The notes under the pieces are model-generated. The model saw nothing but the letters and a program-made list of their open reading frames with translations, was not told the DNA's origin and searched no databases. A stretch of 64,000 nt of DNA from Gp6-AA40 sp036802945 (GTDB taxonomy: Bacteria > Acidobacteriota > Vicinamibacteria > Vicinamibacterales > UBA2999). Of this stretch, positions 29,255 to 38,755 are shown one piece after another. The stretch's first letter is position 1, and each line of letters starts with the position of its first letter. Where the stretch lies: contig DAIRVG010000009.1 of the NCBI GenBank assembly GCA_036802945.1, positions 23,222-87,221 of the forward strand, read 5' to 3'. Made by a program: the position numbers and the translations under genes.

Positions 29255-30292
29255 TTACGACGCCGCAACGGAGAAATTGACGTTCTGCGTTACGGTCTTA
29301 CCCGACGGCTTGTCGGTGATCTTGATCTCCAGCCGGTAGTCTCCCGGCGGAAAGCTGAGAAGAGGCACCTGCAGCGTGCCCGGAATCGGACCACTGTTAG
29401 CCGTAAAGTCCGCCGGCAGCGACTGTGCGTTCAATGCCTGCGGCTGCGTCTTGTTGAAGAACTTCTCTCCATCCGCAGTCTTCTGATTGAAGCTGTTTTC
29501 GATCTGCACGTCCGGCTTGCCGGCCGAATCACCGGTAATCCCGTAAATCCAGTAGATCACCTCGAGAGTATCGGCCTTCTTGTACTTTCCATCGCGGGAC
29601 AGCACGATCTGCATGGGACCGAACACGTACGGATCTTCCTGCGCCGAGGCGCCCGCCGGCAGCGGCTGAATTGCCGTCGCCAGGATGACGCTGCTGGTTG
29701 TCAGTTCCGGCTTGTTGTAGTCGGGGATGCTCAGTTCCTTCTTCGCGACCGCGACCGTGGGGTTGAAGTTCTTATCGGCTTTTTCAACCGTGCCCTTGTC
29801 CTTCACCGCCACATACACGTCGTAGTCGGTGCCACCCTTCACCTGGAAAGCGCGCGAGACTTTCCCCTCAGGACTGACCGTCGCGAAATAGACGTTTTCC
29901 CAGGGGTGGATGGCGCCAGCCTTGTCCTTGTTGTCCTTGTTGTCCTTGCTCGGCGGTGCGGGTGCGGCGCCCTTGGTGTCGACGCGGACGTACAGCGCGA
30001 CGGTCGGCGACATCAATTTCGAGCGATCCAGTTGCACGGTGAAGGGAACGTAGGTCGTGCCGTCCTGCGAGCGGATGAAATGGTTCGATTCCCACGTCAC
30101 CATCGTGGTCGGCGCGGCCTGACCCGCTGAGACCGTGTCGACCGCCTTGAGCAGGACCTCGATGTCGAGCTGTTCAGCCTTACTGCGCTTTACTTCCTGC
30201 TTGTTGTCGGCCTTCTGCGCGAGCAGCGCCGACGAACCAGCAGTCACGCTCAGCGCGACGCAGAGAGCAACCATCCCTCTCATCTTCTTCAT
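29255..30292 (-). CDS. Secreted protein of unknown function
   Basis: A 345-residue protein with a clear signal peptide (MKKMRGMVALCVALSVTAGS, cleaved after LLAQ). The start at 30292 is chosen for the GAGAGAGG ribosome site 1 base upstream and the basic n-region; the frame is open to 30322. No known catalytic motif is seen. The mature part is rich in beta-type segments (TYVPFTVQLDRSKL, VALYVRVDTKG, VYVAVKDKG, VIYWIYGITGD, PPGDYRLEIKITDKPSGK), consistent with several immunoglobulin-like sandwich domains, and includes a Lys/Asp repeat (KDNKDNKDK). It precedes the barrel protein in the same unit, so a joint envelope role is plausible. Confidence 0.8.
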   Translation of the reverse strand: MKKMRGMVALCVALSVTAGSSALLAQKADNKQEVKRSKAEQLDIEVLLKAVDTVSAGQAAPTTMVTWESNHFIRSQDGTTYVPFTVQLDRSKLMSPTVALYVRVDTKGAAPAPPSKDNKDNKDKAGAIHPWENVYFATVSPEGKVSRAFQVKGGTDYDVYVAVKDKGTVEKADKNFNPTVAVAKKELSIPDYNKPELTTSSVILATAIQPLPAGASAQEDPYVFGPMQIVLSRDGKYKKADTLEVIYWIYGITGDSAGKPDVQIENSFNQKTADGEKFFNKTQPQALNAQSLPADFTANSGPIPGTLQVPLLSFPPGDYRLEIKITDKPSGKTVTQNVNFSVAAS

Positions 30293-30595
30293 GCCTCTCT
30301 CTCCCGAAAGTGACGGAGACAATACAACAGCCGTGACGCTCAGAGTCGGGCTGCGGTGGCCGTTTCGATAGCGTGTTTCGAGGCCCTGTCAGGGATGAGA
30401 GGAGCCCTCGAATCCGTTGATCATAGGCGTCGTCCCCAGGCAAGTCAAACCTCTGAACAGCCGCGCGGCACGCCACTTTTTGACGGAAACTCGAGCGCCG
30501 CGCGACCTCTGCAGCGCGATTCACCGTGCTATCATCGCTGCCCCTCAGGGGATCCGCGGGGCGCCTGGGCGCGCTGCCGGCCTGGGGCCATACCC
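30293..30595. other. Divergent intergenic region, 303 bases
   Basis: Between the secreted-protein gene and glgC. It holds a weak minus-strand -10 (TATTGT, 30324-30319) and the glgC -10 at 30527-30535. The rest shows no gene, RNA structure or repeat that I can support. Confidence 0.5.
30527..30535 (+). promoter_or_regulatory. Extended -10 of glgC
   Basis: TGC-TATCAT, 60 bases before the glgC ATG. There is no convincing -35, as is common for extended -10 promoters. Confidence 0.45.
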
Positions 30596-31885
<1,290 letters not shown>

Positions 31886-31907
31886 GGGTTAGGGGGAAGG
31901 GGTTAGG

Positions 31908-33215
31908 ATGCAGATTACGCGCGTCCACGGACGCGAGATTCTCGATTCACGAGGCAACCCCACGGTTGAAGTCGATGTATCGGCGGGTACTGCCTTCGGC
32001 CGCGCGGGCGTTCCATCGGGCGCTTCGACCGGCGAGCGCGAAGCGCTGGAGCTGCGCGACGGCGACAAGAGCCGCTACCTGGGGAAGGGCGTCCGGAAGG
32101 CGATCGCGCACGTCAACGGGGAAATCGCGGATGCGCTCACCGGCACCGAGCTCGATCAGCGCGCGATCGATCAGAAGATGATTGCCCTCGACGGCACGCC
32201 CTCGAAAAGCCGCCTCGGGGCCAACGCGTTACTGGGCGTGTCGATGGCGGCGGCAAAAGCGGCAGCCGTGGCGGAAGGCCGTCCCTTATACGAGCACCTC
32301 GCGCGGCTCAGTGGACGGCCTGCCGGCGGAACGTACGTCCTGCCCGTGCCGATGATGAACATCCTGAACGGCGGCGCGCATGCGGACAGCAGCGTCGATC
32401 TCCAGGAGTTCATGGTCATGCCGGTGGGCGCGCCGACGTTCGCCGAGGCGCTGCGTGCCGGCGCGGAAATCTTTCACGCGCTACGCGCGATTCTGAAGAA
32501 AGCGGGCCATTCGACCGGCGTCGGTGACGAAGGGGGCTTCGCGCCGAACCTGCGGTCCAACCGCGAGGCGCTCGACGTGGTGCTCGAGGCGATTGCAAAG
32601 GCAGGCTACTCCGCAGGCGAAAACATCTTCATCGCGCTCGATGTCGCGTCGAGCGAACTATGGGACAACGGCAAGTACGTGTTCAAGAAATCGGGAGAGC
32701 CAACCCGTACGTCCGCACAGATGGTCGAGCTCTGGACCGACTGGGTGCGGCAGTATCCAATCGTCTCAATCGAGGACGGCCTGGCCGAAGGCGACTGGGA
32801 GGGATGGAAGGCGCTCACGCACGAGCTCGGCGAACGGGTGCAGCTCGTTGGCGATGACGTGTTCGTGACCAACCCGGAGATTCTGAAACAGGGAATCGCG
32901 GACGGCGTGGCAAACGCACTCCTCGTGAAGCTGAATCAGATCGGTACCGTGTCGGAGACGCTCGATGCGATCGCCATGGCGCGCAACGCCGGATACGGAA
33001 CGATCATTTCGCATCGTTCGGGCGAGACCGAAGACAGCATGATCGCGGACCTGGCGGTCGGCACGTCCGCGGGGCAGATCAAGACCGGGTCCGCGAGCCG
33101 CAGCGATCGCGTCGCGAAGTACAACCAGTTGCTGCGCATCGAGGAAGAGCTCGGATCCGCGGCGACATACGCCGGACGATCTGCGATCCGGCAGCTGGCA
33201 CTAAGGTCCGCCTAG
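31908..33215 (+). CDS. eno: Enolase
   Basis: Interconverts 2-phosphoglycerate and phosphoenolpyruvate; cytosolic glycolysis. The 435-residue protein has the catalytic Glu in GVGDEGGFAP, metal ligands in ALDVASSE, SIEDGLAEGDW and VGDDVFVTN, and the catalytic Lys with signature LLVKLNQIGTVSETL. N-terminal MQITRVHGREILDSRGNPTVEVDV is also typical. An AGGGGGAAGGGG purine-rich stretch upstream provides the ribosome site. gpmA follows after 11 bases, coupling two successive glycolytic steps. Confidence 0.97.
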   Translation: MQITRVHGREILDSRGNPTVEVDVSAGTAFGRAGVPSGASTGEREALELRDGDKSRYLGKGVRKAIAHVNGEIADALTGTELDQRAIDQKMIALDGTPSKSRLGANALLGVSMAAAKAAAVAEGRPLYEHLARLSGRPAGGTYVLPVPMMNILNGGAHADSSVDLQEFMVMPVGAPTFAEALRAGAEIFHALRAILKKAGHSTGVGDEGGFAPNLRSNREALDVVLEAIAKAGYSAGENIFIALDVASSELWDNGKYVFKKSGEPTRTSAQMVELWTDWVRQYPIVSIEDGLAEGDWEGWKALTHELGERVQLVGDDVFVTNPEILKQGIADGVANALLVKLNQIGTVSETLDAIAMARNAGYGTIISHRSGETEDSMIADLAVGTSAGQIKTGSASRSDRVAKYNQLLRIEEELGSAATYAGRSAIRQLALRSA

Positions 33216-33226
33216 AGGAAAGGTCC

Positions 33227-33976
33227 ATGTATCGACTCGTGCTGTTGCGTCACGGCGAAAGCCTCTGGAACAAGGAGAACCGGTTCACCGGGTGGACCGA
33301 CGTCGACCTCACCGACAAGGGACGTGAAGAGGCACGCGAGGCGGGACGGCTGATGGCTGCCGAGAAGTTCGAGTTCGATGTCGCGCACACCTCGGTGCTC
33401 AAACGCGCGATCCGCACTCTTTGGATCGCCCGCGACGAGATGGACCTGCTCTGGATCCCGGTCTATCGCTCGTGGAGACTGAACGAGCGCCATTACGGCG
33501 CGCTGCAGGGGTTGAACAAGTCCGAAACCGCGGAGAAGTATGGCGAGGCGCAGGTGAAGATCTGGCGCCGCAGCTACGACATCCCACCACCTCCGCTGAC
33601 GCCAGACGATCCGCGGCACCCCTCCCGCGATCGCCGCTACACGTCGCTCTCGCTGCGGGAGCTGCCGCTGACCGAATCGCTCAAGGACACCGTCGCGCGC
33701 TTCCTGCCGTACTGGCACCAGGCGATTGCGCCCGACATCATTGCCGGCCGGAAGGTGCTCATCGCGGCGCACGGGAACAGCCTGCGCGCGCTGGTGAAGT
33801 ATCTCGACAATCTGTCGGAAGAAGAGATCGTGGAGCTGAACATCCCGACCGGCATTCCTCTCGTATACCTGCTCAACGATGACCTGAAACCGCTCCAGAA
33901 GTTCTACCTGGGCGATCAGGAGGCGGTGCAGCAGGCGATGTCGGCCGTCGCGAACCAGGGTAAAGCCCGTACGTAG
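33227..33976 (+). CDS. gpmA: 2,3-bisphosphoglycerate-dependent phosphoglycerate mutase
   Basis: Interconverts 3- and 2-phosphoglycerate. The 249-residue histidine phosphatase fold protein has the phosphohistidine motif LRHGESLWNKENRFTGWTD (His9), the Glu in RLNERHYGALQGLNK and the second His in AAHGNSLRALVKYL. Length fits the BPG-dependent tetrameric type rather than the Mn-dependent one. Shine-Dalgarno AGAGGAAAGG precedes the ATG. An inverted repeat follows the stop and separates it from a convergent small gene. Confidence 0.95.
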   Translation: MYRLVLLRHGESLWNKENRFTGWTDVDLTDKGREEAREAGRLMAAEKFEFDVAHTSVLKRAIRTLWIARDEMDLLWIPVYRSWRLNERHYGALQGLNKSETAEKYGEAQVKIWRRSYDIPPPPLTPDDPRHPSRDRRYTSLSLRELPLTESLKDTVARFLPYWHQAIAPDIIAGRKVLIAAHGNSLRALVKYLDNLSEEEIVELNIPTGIPLVYLLNDDLKPLQKFYLGDQEAVQQAMSAVANQGKART

Positions 33977-33977
33977 A

Positions 33978-34040
33978 AACTCCCAAGCCCCAACGACCAG
34001 CTCCCGAGGTGCTTGGGAATTGGAAGTTGGGAGTTGGGAG
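33978..34040. repeat. Inverted repeat at convergent junction (AACTCCCAA type)
   Basis: AACTCCCAAGCCCCAAC (33978-33994) faces AAGTTGGGAGTTGGGAG (34024-34040) and an extra CTTGGGAATTGG copy, so several registers of pairing are possible. It lies between the stops of gpmA and the small minus-strand gene and could end transcription from both sides. Confidence 0.7.
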
Positions 34041-34062
34041 TGGGTTTCTCTTCTCTAAACCT

Positions 34063-34371
34063 CTAGCCTTCTACGGTCGGCTCCTTCGCCTCGTCAGCTC
34101 CGATGCGGAGCGAGCGCAGGAATCGCTTGTCGTTCGCAGTCAGTTCGAAAGCCCGGCGCGCCGGCAGCAGGCGGGCGGGAGTGGTGATTTTCGTTACCGC
34201 CGCTCCATTGTTGCGGTTCACAAAACCAACGACCGCTTCGAGCGTCACTCGCATATCGAAGCCGGCTTCGCGCGCCTTCGCGCGACACGCTTCCACTTGC
34301 TGGTTTTCGGCTACGGCAGCGGCGATCGCGTCGGCCAGCTCTTTTGCGAACCGGTTTACGACGTCATCCAT
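34063..34371 (-). CDS. Small unknown protein with strong promoter and long leader
   Basis: A 102-residue protein from the ATG at 34371, preceded by a good AGGAGG ribosome site; the frame is open to 34470 but the extra part crosses that site. No known domain is recognised. Helical N-terminal half (VVNRFAKELADAIAAAVAEN then CRAKAREAGFDMRVTLEAVVGFVNR) with a single cysteine, then a basic segment (PARLLPARRAFELTANDKRFLRSLRI). No signal peptide or membrane segment. The promoter 138 bases upstream is the closest to consensus in the window, so high expression is expected. It faces gpmA across an inverted repeat. Confidence 0.75.
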   Translation of the reverse strand: MDDVVNRFAKELADAIAAAVAENQQVEACRAKAREAGFDMRVTLEAVVGFVNRNNGAAVTKITTPARLLPARRAFELTANDKRFLRSLRIGADEAKEPTVEG

Positions 34372-34384
34372 ACCTGCTTCCTCC

Positions 34385-34480
34385 TCACACCGCCGCCGGG
34401 CCGGGATCCGGGGCGTCTCCCGATCCGAACCTGCACATACCGGGGAGGTCTGGCAGGGATCGAGCGCCAAAGATGTTCAT
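34385..34480 (-). CDS. Possible 31-residue leader peptide
   Basis: Short ORF in the leader of the 34371 gene: ATG at 34480, TGA ending at 34385, right before the AGGAGG of the main gene. Predicted peptide starts MNIFGARSLPDLPGMC and ends Pro/Ala-rich. It has no good ribosome site of its own, so translation is uncertain; termination next to the main ribosome site would suit a coupling or attenuation role. Confidence 0.35.
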   Translation of the reverse strand: MNIFGARSLPDLPGMCRFGSGDAPDPGPAAV

Positions 34481-34515
34481 CTGTATGGGGTTAGCCTTCG
34501 TGAAGACTACGTTTC

Positions 34516-34544
34516 ATTGTAGAGACAGTGCTGATGAGTGTCAA
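34516..34544 (-). promoter_or_regulatory. Near-consensus sigma-70 promoter
   Basis: On the minus strand TTGACA (34544-34539), 17-base spacer, TACAAT (34521-34516). Transcription should begin near 34509, giving a leader of about 138 nt for the gene at 34371. Confidence 0.85.
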
Positions 34545-34645
34545 CGAACTGGCAGTTTTCGGCCTGTTTTCGCGTAGCTGAACAGATGACCCGCCTGCTC
34601 CAGCCACATTGCGGCCGTTAACCGCTGGTACACAAGGGGTTGGAG

Positions 34646-34651
34646 TAGAAT
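34646..34651 (+). promoter_or_regulatory. -10 element before the mutase gene
   Basis: TAGAAT ending 14 bases before the ATG at 34666; no Shine-Dalgarno lies between. The expected leader is only about 7 nt. A matching -35 was not found. Confidence 0.4.
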
Positions 34652-34665
34652 CGCGTGGCACCCCC

Positions 34666-36249
34666 ATGACGAGCGGTCCGACGAGCCGTTTCTACCGCAC
34701 CCCCGACGATCTGTCAGATATCGACCCCGAAACGGATATCGGCTATCCGGGCGTCTTTCCCTACACCCGGGGTATTCAGCCGTCCATGTACCGGGGCCGT
34801 CCCTGGACGATGAGGCAGTACGCGGGGTTTGCCGATGCCGCGGAATCGAACCGCCGCTATCGGTATTTGCTGTCGCAGGGCGTCAGCGGGCTGAGCGTTG
34901 CGTTCGATCTACCGACACAGATCGGCTACGACTCGGACCATCCGCTGGCCGCAGGTGAGGTCGGACGCGTCGGCGTCGCGATTGACTCGATCGAAGACAT
35001 GTCGGCGCTCTTCGACGGCATTCCGCTCGATCGCGTGTCAACGTCGATGACGATCAACGCGACGGCCATTATCCTGCTCGCTTTGTACGTTGCCGTCGCA
35101 AAGCGGCAGGGGGTCGCGCCCGCCGCGCTCTCGGGGACCGTGCAGAACGACATCCTGAAGGAGTATGTCGCGCGCGGCACCTACATCTACCCTCCCCGCC
35201 CGTCGCTTCGCATCGTGACCGACATCCTGGCATTCTGCGAGCGCAACATGCCGCAGTGGAACACGATCTCGATCAGCGGGTATCACATCCGCGAAGCAGG
35301 CTCCACGGCCGTTCAGGAAGTCGCGTTCACGCTCGCACACGCGAGCGCGTACGTCCAGGCCGCGATCGATGCCGGCCTCGACGTCAACAACTTTGGTCAG
35401 CGGCTGTCCTTCTTCTTCAACGCTCACAACGATTTCATCGAGGAGGTTGCCAAGTTCCGCGCCGCTCGTCGTCTGTGGGCGCGCCGCATGGCGCAGCGGT
35501 TCGGTGCCACTCATCCGCGCGCGCAGCAACTGCGCTTCCACACCCAGACGGCGGGAAGCACGCTGACCGCGCAGCAGCCGGATAACAACATCGTCCGCGT
35601 CGCGCTGCAGGCGCTGGCGGCGGTGCTCGGGGGAACGCAGTCGCTTCATTGCAACGGCAAGGACGAGGCGCTCGCGCTACCAACCGAAGAGAGCGCGACG
35701 ATTGCCCTGCGAACGCAGCAGATCATCCTGCATGAGAGCGGTGTCGCGAACACGGTCGACCCGGTGGCCGGCTCCTATGCGATCGAGGAGATGACGACGC
35801 GGATCGAACGCGCGGCCTCGGAACTCCTTGACCGGATCGATCAGATCGGCGGAACACTCGCGGCGATCGAATCTGGCTATATCCAGCAACAGATCCAGGA
35901 TGCAGCCTATCGCGCACAACAGGCGGTCGACGCGGGTGATGCCGTCGTCGTCGGAGTGAACAGGTTTACGAGTGGCGAGGCTTCGGGCGGGCAGGTGCGG
36001 CCGAACGCCGACCTCTTCCACATAGACCCGGAAGTCGAACGCCGCCAGGTCGAACGCGTGCGGGCGATGCGCGCTGGACGCAGCGAGCGCGAATGGCGCT
36101 CAGCGTTGGACGCGGTCGAATCGGCGGCGCGCGGGACGGCGAACCTCGTGCAGCCAATCATCGACGCCGTCGAGAAACGCGCGACCCTCGGCGAGATCGC
36201 TGACGCCATGCGCCGGGTGTTCGGCGAGCACCAGGACGTCCCGCCGTGA
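34666..36249 (+). CDS. Methylmalonyl-CoA mutase-type catalytic subunit (no B12 domain)
   Basis: A 527-residue TIM-barrel subunit of a coenzyme B12-dependent acyl-CoA mutase. Typical pieces are YPGVFPYTRGIQPSMYRGRPW, SVAFDLPTQIGYDSD, SISGYHIREAGSTAVQEVAF (catalytic His) and FHTQTAGSTLTAQQP. The cobalamin-binding domain is absent, so it must pair with a separate small subunit, as in archaeal-type or isobutyryl/ethylmalonyl-CoA-type mutases; no such subunit is in the window. ATG at 34666 matches the family start. The stop overlaps a GTG start of a peptide-type ABC ATPase (GTGA), an unusual partner. Confidence 0.93.
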   Translation: MTSGPTSRFYRTPDDLSDIDPETDIGYPGVFPYTRGIQPSMYRGRPWTMRQYAGFADAAESNRRYRYLLSQGVSGLSVAFDLPTQIGYDSDHPLAAGEVGRVGVAIDSIEDMSALFDGIPLDRVSTSMTINATAIILLALYVAVAKRQGVAPAALSGTVQNDILKEYVARGTYIYPPRPSLRIVTDILAFCERNMPQWNTISISGYHIREAGSTAVQEVAFTLAHASAYVQAAIDAGLDVNNFGQRLSFFFNAHNDFIEEVAKFRAARRLWARRMAQRFGATHPRAQQLRFHTQTAGSTLTAQQPDNNIVRVALQALAAVLGGTQSLHCNGKDEALALPTEESATIALRTQQIILHESGVANTVDPVAGSYAIEEMTTRIERAASELLDRIDQIGGTLAAIESGYIQQQIQDAAYRAQQAVDAGDAVVVGVNRFTSGEASGGQVRPNADLFHIDPEVERRQVERVRAMRAGRSEREWRSALDAVESAARGTANLVQPIIDAVEKRATLGEIADAMRRVFGEHQDVPP

Positions 36250-37040
36250 GCGCACGCAACCCGTTGCTTGACGTTCAGCACCTGACGGTGACCTTTGGCG
36301 GCTCATCCGCGACACCCGCGGTCGACGATGTGAGTTTCCAGATCATGCCGGGTGAAACACTCGGACTCGTCGGCGAATCGGGCAGCGGAAAGTCGGTCAC
36401 GGCATTTTCCATCCTGCGCCTCCTTCAGCCCCCGGGCCGAATCACAGGCGGCAGCGTGATGTTCGACGGACGCGATCTGCTTTCCCTTCCGGAACGGGAG
36501 ATGCGCGAAGTACGGGGCGCCAGAATCGCGCTGATCTTTCAAGAACCGATGACGGCGCTCAACCCAGTGATGCGCGTGGGCGATCAAATCGCTGAAGCGC
36601 TGACCGTCCATGGGAGGGGGACACACGCCGAGGCACGTACCCGCGCCACGGAATTGCTCGACGCGGTGCGCATTCCAGACGCTGCGCTCCGCGCCCGCGA
36701 CTACCCACATCAGCTCTCAGGGGGTATGCGCCAGCGCGTCATGATCGCGATTGCGCTCGCCTGCGAACCGCCGCTGATCATCGCGGACGAGCCCACGACC
36801 GCGCTCGACGTGACAATCCAGGCGCAGGTACTGGAGCTCATGCGGGAGTTGAAGGCTCGCTACAACCTTGCGTTGCTGCTGATCACCCACGACTTCGGCG
36901 TCATCGCCGAGATGGCCGATCGCGTAGCGGTGATGTTCAAAGGCAAGCTCGTCGAGCAGGGTCCCGTGCGCGAAATCCTGCGTCACCCTGCGCACGAATA
37001 CACACGCAACCTGCTGGCGGCCGTCCCCGGGGCCCGCTGA
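36246..37040 (+). CDS. Oligopeptide/dipeptide-type ABC transporter ATPase (OppD/DppD-like, short)
   Basis: A 264-residue ATP-binding subunit starting at GTG 36246. Walker A is GLVGESGSGKS, signature PHQLSGGMRQRVMIA, Walker B PLIIADEPTTALDVT and the switch His is in LLITHDFGVIAEMADR. This matches the D-type ATPase of peptide/nickel importers. It is shorter than usual, ending at YTRNLLAAVPGAR, so most of the C-terminal oligopeptide-type extension is missing. Permeases and binding protein are not nearby. The start overlaps the mutase stop and the stop overlaps the next ATPase start (TGATG). Confidence 0.9.
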   Translation: MSARNPLLDVQHLTVTFGGSSATPAVDDVSFQIMPGETLGLVGESGSGKSVTAFSILRLLQPPGRITGGSVMFDGRDLLSLPEREMREVRGARIALIFQEPMTALNPVMRVGDQIAEALTVHGRGTHAEARTRATELLDAVRIPDAALRARDYPHQLSGGMRQRVMIAIALACEPPLIIADEPTTALDVTIQAQVLELMRELKARYNLALLLITHDFGVIAEMADRVAVMFKGKLVEQGPVREILRHPAHEYTRNLLAAVPGAR

Positions 37041-37942
37041 TGCCCTTCGACTGCGCTCAGGGTAAACCGCTCCTCGAGGTCCGTCACCTCGTCAAGCATT
37101 TCGTGCGGAAGCAGGGCCTGCTGCGTCCTCCGTCTGTCGTGAAAGCCGTGGACGATGTGACCTTCGCGATCGAGGAAGGCGAGATGTTCGGGCTCGTGGG
37201 CGAATCGGGAAGCGGCAAGAGCACGACCGGTCGTTGCATCCTGCGACTCATCGAGCCGACGTCCGGAGAGGTCCTGTTTCGCGGCGAGAACGTCGTCGGA
37301 TTCTCGCGACAGCGCATGCGGATGGCACGCCGCGACATGCAAATCGTTTTCCAGGATCCGTATTCCTCGCTCAACCCGCGCATGCGGGTCGGCGACATCG
37401 TCGAGGAGCCGTTGGTCATTCACAAGCTCGGCTCAAAGACCGAACGGCGTGCTCGCGTCGCGGAGCTGTTTCAGCTTGTCGGCCTTGAGCCGGAACACAT
37501 CGCGCGGTATCCCCACGAGTTCAGCGGCGGACAGCGGCAGCGTATCGGAATTGCCCGCGCTCTCGCGCTGAATCCGGCGCTCATCATCGCGGATGAAGCC
37601 GTCTCCGCGCTCGACGTGTCGATTCAGGCGCAGGTGGTCCGGCTGTTGATGGAGCTGAAGGACCGGCTGAAGCTGACGTATCTCTTCATCGCGCACGATC
37701 TGCGGCTCGTTGAGCATATCTGCAGCCGCGTGGCGGTGATGTACATGGGGAAGATCGTCGAACTGGGTGAGACGAAAGCGCTCTTCTCGAATCCCACCCA
37801 TCCGTACACGAAGGCGCTCCTCAGTGCGATTCCGGTGCTCGATCCGGATGCGCCGCGACAGCGGATCGAGCTCAATCCCGAGTCGTTCGAGCGGAACGCG
37901 CCATTGAAGGAAATCGGCGCACGGCACTGGGCTGCGGTCTAA
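37040..37942 (+). CDS. Oligopeptide/dipeptide-type ABC transporter ATPase (OppF/DppF-like) with repeat-derived N-terminus
   Basis: A 300-residue F-type ATPase: Walker A GLVGESGSGKST, QDPYSSLNPRM, signature PHEFSGGQRQRIGIARAL, Walker B ALIIADEAVSALDVS, switch His in FIAHDLRLVEH, and the C-terminal NPTHPYTKALLSAIPVLDP that marks the family. Walker B has DEA where most have DEP. The first nine residues MPFDCAQGK come from a short repeat (37043-37062) inserted at the start; the family-like sequence begins at LLEVRHLVKHF. It should heterodimerise with the preceding subunit. Confidence 0.92.
   Translation: MPFDCAQGKPLLEVRHLVKHFVRKQGLLRPPSVVKAVDDVTFAIEEGEMFGLVGESGSGKSTTGRCILRLIEPTSGEVLFRGENVVGFSRQRMRMARRDMQIVFQDPYSSLNPRMRVGDIVEEPLVIHKLGSKTERRARVAELFQLVGLEPEHIARYPHEFSGGQRQRIGIARALALNPALIIADEAVSALDVSIQAQVVRLLMELKDRLKLTYLFIAHDLRLVEHICSRVAVMYMGKIVELGETKALFSNPTHPYTKALLSAIPVLDPDAPRQRIELNPESFERNAPLKEIGARHWAAV
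37043..37062. repeat. CCCTTCGACTGCGCTCAGGG repeat inside a start region
   Basis: A 20-base, partly palindromic word that I recognise as a widespread bacterial intergenic repeat; in frame it reads PFDCAQG. Here it starts 3 bases into the OppF-like gene and so was inserted at, or used as, its 5' end. Confidence 0.75.
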
Positions 37943-37978
37943 GTCCCAAATCCCAAAACCCAAATCCCAAAACCCAAG

Positions 37979-38695
<717 letters not shown>

Positions 38696-38755
38696 GCGCG
38701 TCGGTCTCCAGTCCTACACTCTACGACCGGGAACCGCGGATGGTTTCACGGGCCG

